Positions 58,427 through 64,000 of a stretch of DNA of 64,000 nt are shown piece after piece. Below the pieces are notes generated by a model. That model made no database searches, was not told where the DNA came from, and worked only from the letters and a program-made list of their open reading frames with translations. Numbering within the stretch: position 1 is the stretch's first letter; each line of letters starts with the position of its first letter. Location: assembly GCF_030409555.1 (NCBI RefSeq), contig NZ_JAUFPU010000005.1:62001-126000 (forward strand). The letters run 5' to 3'. A program made the position numbers and the translations under genes. Source of the stretch: Chitinimonas viridis. Lineage in GTDB: Bacteria; Pseudomonadota; Gammaproteobacteria; Burkholderiales; Chitinimonadaceae.

Positions 58427-58915
58427 TTAGCGATACTTGGCGTCGGCTTCGCGATTCTTCGCGATCTCGGCTTCGTACTTGTCGCCCACTGCCAGCAGCA
58501 TGGGCTTGGTGTAATACAGGTCACCACGTTTTTCGCCGTGATATTCCAGTACATGGGTCTCGACGATGGCATCAACCGGGCAGGCCTCTTCGCAGAAACC
58601 GCAGAAGATGCACTTGGTCAGATCGATGTCATAGCGCGAGGTACGGCGGGTACCGTCGTCACGGACTTCAGACTCGATGGTGATGGCCATGGCCGGACAA
58701 ACCGCTTCGCACAGCTTGCAGGCAATGCAGCGCTCCTCGCCATTGGCGTAGCGACGCTGGGCATGCAGGCCACGGAAGCGCGGCGAATACGGCGTCTTCT
58801 CTTCCGGGAACTGCACGGTGATCTTGCGCTGGAAGAAATGCCGGCCCGTGAGCATCATGCCCTTGAGCAGTTCCAGCAGCAGGAAGGTTTTGAAGAAGTT
58901 CTGAATCTTTTCCAT
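58427..58915 (-). CDS. nuoI: NADH-quinone oxidoreductase subunit I
   Basis: A 162-residue ferredoxin-like subunit with two 4Fe-4S clusters (N6a and N6b): [12 protein letters not shown] and [12 protein letters not shown], each C-x2-C-x2-C-x3-C-P. It carries electrons from NuoG toward N2 near the quinone site. It lies 10 bases after nuoH. Confidence 0.97.
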   Translation of the reverse strand: MEKIQNFFKTFLLLELLKGMMLTGRHFFQRKITVQFPEEKTPYSPRFRGLHAQRRYANGEERCIACKLCEAVCPAMAITIESEVRDDGTRRTSRYDIDLTKCIFCGFCEEACPVDAIVETHVLEYHGEKRGDLYYTKPMLLAVGDKYEAEIAKNREADAKYR

Positions 58916-58925
58916 GATGCCCAGC

Positions 58926-59987
58926 TTATTTCCAGAGCGAATAATCGGTTTGCATCCAAGCAGCCACCACCACGATCCAGATCAGGGTCACGGGGATGAA
59001 CACCTTCCAGCCCAAGCGCATCAGCTGGTCATAGCGATAGCGTGGGAAGGTGGCGCGGAACCACAGGAACAGGAACATCACGAAGCTCATCTTGGCCAGC
59101 AGCCAGAAGATGCTGGGCGCTCCGAGCACCGGTATCGAAGCCGGAAACGGCGACAACCAGCCCCCCAGGAACATGATGGAGGTCATGGCGCCGATCAGCC
59201 ACATATTGGCGTATTCGCCCAGGAAGAACAGCGCAAAGCTCATGCCCGAGTATTCGATCATGTGACCAGCCACGATCTCAGACTCACCTTCAGCCACATC
59301 AAACGGCGCGCGGTTGGTTTCTGCCACGCCCGAGATCAGGTAGACCAGGAACAGCGGGAACAGTGGTATGAAGTTCCACGACATGAAGGAGCCGCCAAAG
59401 TGGCCGTGTCCCTGCTGGTTCACGATATCGCTCAGGTTAAGGCTGCTCGATACCATCAACACGCCGACCAGGGCGAAACCCATGGCCAGTTCGTAGGAGA
59501 TCACCTGGGCCGAGGCGCGCAATGCACCGAGGAAGGCATACTTGGAGTTGGACGCCCAACCGGCCACGATGATGCCGTAGACACCCAGCGAGGTGATCGC
59601 CATCACATACAGTAGACCGGCATTCACATCTGCCAGCACCAGGCCTGGTGCAAATGGGATGACCGCCCAGCCGACCAGCGCCGGCGCCAGCACCATGATG
59701 GGCGCAAAGAAGAACAGGCCGGTAGATGCGGCACTGGGAGAGATGATCTCCTTCAGCAGCAGCTTCACACCGTCGGCGATAGGCTGGAGCAGGCCATAAG
59801 GACCCACACGATTCGGGCCGATACGGATCTGCATGTAGCCGATCACCTTGCGCTCGGCGAGCGTCAGATAGGCCACTGCACCAAACACCGGCAGGATGAT
59901 CAGGACTATCTTGAACAAGGTCCAGGCCAGGGTGCCCAGCATGGGGCCCAGCAGACTCAGAAAACCATTATGCAGCGCGTCGATCAT
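58926..59987 (-). CDS. nuoH: NADH-quinone oxidoreductase subunit H
   Basis: A 353-residue membrane subunit that forms the quinone cavity. Conserved stretches are [53 protein letters not shown] and [15 protein letters not shown]. It lies between nuoG and nuoI. Confidence 0.97.
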   Translation of the reverse strand: MIDALHNGFLSLLGPMLGTLAWTLFKIVLIILPVFGAVAYLTLAERKVIGYMQIRIGPNRVGPYGLLQPIADGVKLLLKEIISPSAASTGLFFFAPIMVLAPALVGWAVIPFAPGLVLADVNAGLLYVMAITSLGVYGIIVAGWASNSKYAFLGALRASAQVISYELAMGFALVGVLMVSSSLNLSDIVNQQGHGHFGGSFMSWNFIPLFPLFLVYLISGVAETNRAPFDVAEGESEIVAGHMIEYSGMSFALFFLGEYANMWLIGAMTSIMFLGGWLSPFPASIPVLGAPSIFWLLAKMSFVMFLFLWFRATFPRYRYDQLMRLGWKVFIPVTLIWIVVVAAWMQTDYSLWK

Positions 59988-59997
59988 GCTTCTCTCC

Positions 59998-62325
59998 TCA
60001 GGCGCGCGTCAGTTGGATGGAACCGAACATGGCACCCAGCTGGGCCGTGGTCGGATGAGCGGTTGCCAGGCGTACCACACCATCAGCCAAACCGGCCATG
60101 ATGGTAGCGGTATAGCTGCCCTGCGCCTCGCCCTGCTGAACCTTGACGGTATCGCCTTCGGCAACACCCAGCTGTGCCGCAGTGGCTGGCGACAAGCCTG
60201 CCAACGGTGCAGCGGCATCGCGGGTTTTCTGCAGTGACGGCGCGCGGCGAACCAGCGCATCAGCCTGGTAGATAGGCACTTCACCCATGCGCACCAGGCC
60301 AGTCGCTGCTGCCTGCAGCGTCACGGCCAAGCCGTTGACTGCATTGCCCAGCTTGGCGGCAATGCCAGCCTCGCCCTGCGGCAAGGCCGCCTTGCGCACG
60401 GCTTCTGCATTGTCGAAATCAAAGCCCTCGCTGGCCAGCAGATTACCCAGCACACGCAGCACCTTCCAGCCCGGACGGCTGTCACCCAGCGGCTTCACCA
60501 CACCGTTGAAGGTCTGCAGCTTGCCTTCCATATTGATGAAACTGCCGGCTGTTTCCGAGAACGGCGTAATGGGCAACAACACATCAGCGTAGTCCACGGC
60601 GCCGTGCTTGAATGCGGAGAAGGCCACGACCATCTCGGCCTGCTTCACCGCAGCCAGCGCAGCTTGGCCATCATGGCTGTCGAATTCGACTTCGTTGTTG
60701 AACAGCAGCACAGCCTTGCGTGGCTTGCTCAACAGATTGCCACTGGTGAGGCCCAATACCTGCGCGCCAACGGTGTTGGCGGCTTCGCTCAACCAGCCCA
60801 CGGTTGCGCCAGTAATGGCGGCGAGCTGGTTTGCCAGTGCGGCCAGTTCGGCAGCACGGGGGTTATGGGCTGCCAGGTTACCCAGCAGCACGCTAGCGCG
60901 GTCGCCCTCGGCGGCTGTGGCATCGACCAACACCTGAGCAATGCCGCGGGCAGCGGCACAGGGTTCCGCAGCGGCTACATCGGCCGGCACTGCTGCCTGC
61001 TTGAGCTCTGCCGCTGCCTTGACCACGCCGGCCAGTGCCTCGACCATTTGGTCCGGGCGGCTGATCAGCTTGGCGGCAATGGCGCTGAATAACTCATCAT
61101 CCGCCGGATTCAGTATGGCCAGCTTGAGGCCACGCTTGGCACCCTGGCGCAGACGCTGGGCCAGCAACGGTTGCTCCTTGCGCAGGGTCGACCCCACCAC
61201 CAGCACGGCCTTAGATAGCGCCACGTCGGCAATGGGCTGGCCCAGCCAGGCGGCACCTTGCTGCGCAGCAGCCAGGCGCTCATCGGCATAGCGGCCGCCT
61301 ACGCTGGCGCTACCAGCACCCAAGGCCTGGCTCAGCTTGTTGAGCAGGAACAGTTCTTCCACCGTGGAGTGTGGCGTCGCCATCACGGCCACGGTGTCTG
61401 CGCCGTAATCACGGCTAATGGACTTGAGGCCATTACCGACGTATTCGAGCGCGGTCTGCCAATCTGTTTCCAGCCAGACACCACCTTGCTTGACCATGGG
61501 TTTGGTCAGGCGCTGTTCGCTATTGAGCGCTTCGTAGGCAAAGCGGTCGCGGTCAGCGATCCAGCATTCGTTGATGGCTTCGTTTTCCAGCGGCAGGACA
61601 CGCATGACGCGGTCGGCCTTGACCTGCACTACCAGGTTGGCGCCCAGGCCATCATGCGGGCTCACGCTCTTGCGACGCGACAGCTCCCAAGTACGTGCGG
61701 TATAGCGGAACGGCTTGGAGGTCAACGCGCCCACCGGGCACAGATCGATCACGTTGCCGGAGATTTCGGAATCCACTGTCATGCCGATGAACGACATGAT
61801 CTCGGAATGTTCGCCCCGACCCGCCATGCCTATCTCCTGCATGCCGGCCACTTCTTCGGTGAAGCGCACGCAGCGAGTGCAATGGATGCAGCGAGTCATG
61901 TCGGTGGAAATCAGCGGGCCCAGATCCTTGTTGGGCACGACGCGCTTTTCTTCTTCATAGCGCGAGCTGGAACCGCCATAACCGACGGCGATATCCTGCA
62001 GCTGACACTCACCGCCCTGGTCACAAATAGGGCAGTCCAGCGGATGGTTGATCAGCAGGAACTCCATCACGCCCTGCTGGGCCTTCACTGCCATATCGGA
62101 ATGGGTGTACACCTTCATGCCATCGTTCACCGGCGTAGCGCAGGCGGGCAGCGGCTTGGGCGCCTTCTCAACCTGCACTAGGCACATGCGGCAGTTGGCC
62201 GCGATGGACAGCTTCTTGTGGTAGCAGAAGTGCGGGATGTGCGTACCGATAGAACGCGCAGCCTCAATGACCGTAGTGCCATTGGGGACTGTCAGTTTGG
62301 TACCGTCGATTTCGATTTCAAGCAT
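59998..62325 (-). CDS. nuoG: NADH-quinone oxidoreductase subunit G
   Basis: A 775-residue iron-sulfur subunit. The 2Fe-2S cluster N1b uses C34, C45, C48 and C62; the following 4Fe-4S sites include [18 protein letters not shown] and [10 protein letters not shown], then [11 protein letters not shown]. The molybdopterin-like C-terminal fold (about 220-775) carries no visible cofactor site, as usual. It lies 10 bases before nuoH. Confidence 0.96.
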   Translation of the reverse strand: MLEIEIDGTKLTVPNGTTVIEAARSIGTHIPHFCYHKKLSIAANCRMCLVQVEKAPKPLPACATPVNDGMKVYTHSDMAVKAQQGVMEFLLINHPLDCPICDQGGECQLQDIAVGYGGSSSRYEEEKRVVPNKDLGPLISTDMTRCIHCTRCVRFTEEVAGMQEIGMAGRGEHSEIMSFIGMTVDSEISGNVIDLCPVGALTSKPFRYTARTWELSRRKSVSPHDGLGANLVVQVKADRVMRVLPLENEAINECWIADRDRFAYEALNSEQRLTKPMVKQGGVWLETDWQTALEYVGNGLKSISRDYGADTVAVMATPHSTVEELFLLNKLSQALGAGSASVGGRYADERLAAAQQGAAWLGQPIADVALSKAVLVVGSTLRKEQPLLAQRLRQGAKRGLKLAILNPADDELFSAIAAKLISRPDQMVEALAGVVKAAAELKQAAVPADVAAAEPCAAARGIAQVLVDATAAEGDRASVLLGNLAAHNPRAAELAALANQLAAITGATVGWLSEAANTVGAQVLGLTSGNLLSKPRKAVLLFNNEVEFDSHDGQAALAAVKQAEMVVAFSAFKHGAVDYADVLLPITPFSETAGSFINMEGKLQTFNGVVKPLGDSRPGWKVLRVLGNLLASEGFDFDNAEAVRKAALPQGEAGIAAKLGNAVNGLAVTLQAAATGLVRMGEVPIYQADALVRRAPSLQKTRDAAAPLAGLSPATAAQLGVAEGDTVKVQQGEAQGSYTATIMAGLADGVVRLATAHPTTAQLGAMFGSIQLTRA

Positions 62326-62425
62326 GGTCGGGCTGCCCGAACTTTCGTTTCTAGCTGGCGGATGCCGGTTATTTCACAGACTGCAGGCGAGCGGCCCAGA
62401 CTTCAGGCCGCCACGTCGTGGGCGA

Positions 62426-63715
62426 TCAAAAGCCCGGCACTAAGCACTTCTTGTGTTCGATGTGGTGCAGGAACTCGTCGCGGAAGTGCTTGAGCATGCC
62501 TTGCACCGGCATCACGGCAGCATCACCCAGGGCACAGATGGTGCGGCCCGCGATGTTCTTGCCCACCGACTCAAGCAGATCCAGGTCTTCCGGGCGGCCC
62601 AGGCCGCGCTCGATGCGATCCACCACACGGTAGAGCCAACCCGTACCTTCGCGGCACGGGGTGCACTGACCGCAGGATTCTTCATAGTAAAAATAGGACA
62701 GGCGACGCAGCGCCTTGACCATGCAGACGGTTTCGTCCATCACGATGACCGCGCCCGAACCCAGCATGGAGCCGGCCTTGGCAATGGCATCGTAGTCCAT
62801 AGTGGTTTCCATCATGATATGACCAGGCAGCACCGGCGCAGACGAACCGCCCGGAATCACGGCCTTGATCTTCTTGCCGCCACGCATGCCACCAGCCATT
62901 TCCAGCAGATCGGCGAACGGCGTACCCAGCGGGATCTCGTAGTTGCCGGGACGATTGACATGGCCGGAGATGGAGAACAGCTTGGTACCACCATTATTGG
63001 GCTTGCCCAGTTCCAGGAACTTCTGGCCACCTTCACGCACGATATAGGGCACCGAGGCAAACGTCTCGGTGTTGTTGATCGTGGTGGGCTTGCCATACAG
63101 GCCATAACTGGCCGGGAACGGCGGCTTAAAACGCGGTTGGCCCTTCTTGCCTTCCAGCGACTCCAGCAGGGCAGTTTCCTCGCCACAGATATAGGCACCA
63201 TAGCCATGGTGGGCATGCAGCTGGAAGCAGAACTCGCTGCCCAGGATGTTGTCACCCAGGAAACCAGCACGACGCGCTTCTTCCAAGGCCGCCTCGAAGC
63301 GCTCATAGGCCTCGAACACTTCACCGTGGATATAGTTGTAACCGACGGTAATGCCCATGGCGTAGCCGCCTATGATCATCCCCTCAATCAGCGCATGCGG
63401 ATTGTTGACGATGATGTCGAGATCCTTGAACGTACCCGGCTCGCCTTCATCGGTATTACAGACCAGGTACTTCTGGCCAGGAAAACTGCGCGGCATGAAG
63501 GACCACTTCAGGCCCGTAGGGAAGCCCGCACCACCACGTCCACGCAGGGACGAGGTCTTCAGTTCGGCAATGATGGCATCCTGGGTGATGCCCTCGGCAA
63601 TGATCTTCTTCAGAGCGGCATAGCCGCCGCGCTGGATGTAGGCATCGATGTTCCAGGAGTTCGGATCATCAAAATCGACGCCGTCGAATACAACGCCTTT
63701 GACGTAAACGGTCAT
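62426..63715 (-). CDS. nuoF: NADH-quinone oxidoreductase subunit F
   Basis: A 429-residue subunit that takes hydride from NADH onto [16 protein letters not shown] is the NADH-binding loop, [19 protein letters not shown]-like residues (here [17 protein letters not shown]) the FMN site, and [15 protein letters not shown] with a later cysteine (CALGDAA) holds cluster N3. It lies 17 bases after nuoE. Confidence 0.97.
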   Translation of the reverse strand: MTVYVKGVVFDGVDFDDPNSWNIDAYIQRGGYAALKKIIAEGITQDAIIAELKTSSLRGRGGAGFPTGLKWSFMPRSFPGQKYLVCNTDEGEPGTFKDLDIIVNNPHALIEGMIIGGYAMGITVGYNYIHGEVFEAYERFEAALEEARRAGFLGDNILGSEFCFQLHAHHGYGAYICGEETALLESLEGKKGQPRFKPPFPASYGLYGKPTTINNTETFASVPYIVREGGQKFLELGKPNNGGTKLFSISGHVNRPGNYEIPLGTPFADLLEMAGGMRGGKKIKAVIPGGSSAPVLPGHIMMETTMDYDAIAKAGSMLGSGAVIVMDETVCMVKALRRLSYFYYEESCGQCTPCREGTGWLYRVVDRIERGLGRPEDLDLLESVGKNIAGRTICALGDAAVMPVQGMLKHFRDEFLHHIEHKKCLVPGF

Positions 63716-63732
63716 ACGCTTCGTCCCCGGCC

Positions 63733-64000
63733 TTAGTTGAGTTCGGCCAGTTTGCGATCAATCGCATCTGGCGTCATATGGTTGCACATGGTGTGGTTGT
63801 TCACGAGCAGCACCGGGGCGTAGCCGCATGCACCCATGCACTCGCCTTCCTTGAGCGTGAACTTGCCATCGGCGGTGGTTTCGTTGAAGTGGATACCCAG
63901 CTTCTTCTGCAGGTATTCACCGGCATCGACACCACCAGACAGCGCGCACGGCAGGTTGGTACAGACGGTGATCTTGTACTTGCCCACCGGGGCACGGTCG
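63733..64000 (-). CDS. nuoE: NADH-quinone oxidoreductase subunit E (partial)
   Basis: The C-terminal part of the 2Fe-2S subunit; the start lies beyond the right edge of the window. The visible 89 codons include [11 protein letters not shown] and [16 protein letters not shown], with the four cysteine ligands of cluster N1a. A GTG near the edge could be misread as a start, but the frame continues through it. Confidence 0.93.
   Translation of the reverse strand, partial: DRAPVGKYKITVCTNLPCALSGGVDAGEYLQKKLGIHFNETTADGKFTLKEGECMGACGYAPVLLVNNHTMCNHMTPDAIDRKLAELN

Overview
The window looks like a chromosomal segment of a high-GC betaproteobacterium, probably of the Neisseriales/Chitinimonas kind. 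This is judged from the gene order thrS-infC-rpmI-rplT-pheS-pheT-ihfA-merR-tRNA-Pro, the cta (aa3/caa3 oxidase) cluster with its betaproteobacterial accessory genes, and nuo ending in nuoN plus a DUF2818 gene. Nearly all of it is core housekeeping DNA. The only clearly foreign-looking piece is the first ~500 bases, where an AT-rich zinc-ribbon gene lies beside the 3' end of a tRNA-Thr gene.

Layout: (1) 1-3.5 kb: zinc-ribbon gene, tRNA-Thr, a ferredoxin-NAD(P)H reductase, an SDR protein and a YcgR/PilZ protein. (2) 3.5-12.3 kb: the cytochrome oxidase cluster, on the minus strand, read as ctaC, ctaD, a 32-codon peptide, ctaG, a DUF2970 gene, ctaE, SURF1, an SCO-like thioredoxin-fold protein, ctaA, ctaB and SCO. 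A perfect FNR-type palindrome lies upstream of ctaC. (3) 12.3-22 kb: dedA-bioC-bioD, yajC-secD-secF, tgt, a phosphoesterase and queA. (4) 22-31.5 kb: aroQ, accB-accC, prmA, a DUF3426 protein, a Tpx pseudo-peroxidase followed by a genuine Tpx, a LysR/oxidoreductase divergon, an intergenic repeat pair and a DUF3025 protein. (5) 31.6-44 kb: a LytS/LytTR two-component system, a 287-bp nested inverted-repeat element, an acyltransferase, gamma carbonic anhydrase, prlC, a GDSL autotransporter, an HI0933 flavoprotein, mutY and a DUF3616 protein. (6) 44-52 kb: the translation cluster with tRNA-Pro and tRNA-Val. (7) 52-64 kb: nuoE (partial) to nuoN on the minus strand.

Most interesting signals: between tRNA-Val and thrS there is a 14-codon leader peptide with four consecutive threonine codons, followed by a rho-independent terminator and a plausible antiterminator. 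This has the architecture of a threonine-sensing transcription attenuator for threonyl-tRNA synthetase. A Tpx paralogue without a single cysteine sits directly ahead of an intact Tpx. A compound palindromic element at 33599-33885 shares its termini with a second hairpin at 41534-41581. infC appears to start at a rare ATC codon.

How the parts work together: NADH dehydrogenase (nuo) and the caa3-type oxidase form the aerobic respiratory chain, and the cta accessory genes insert heme A and copper. The translation cluster couples two aminoacyl-tRNA synthetases, IF3, L35 and L20. queA/tgt make queuosine tRNA, and yajC/secD/secF drive protein export.
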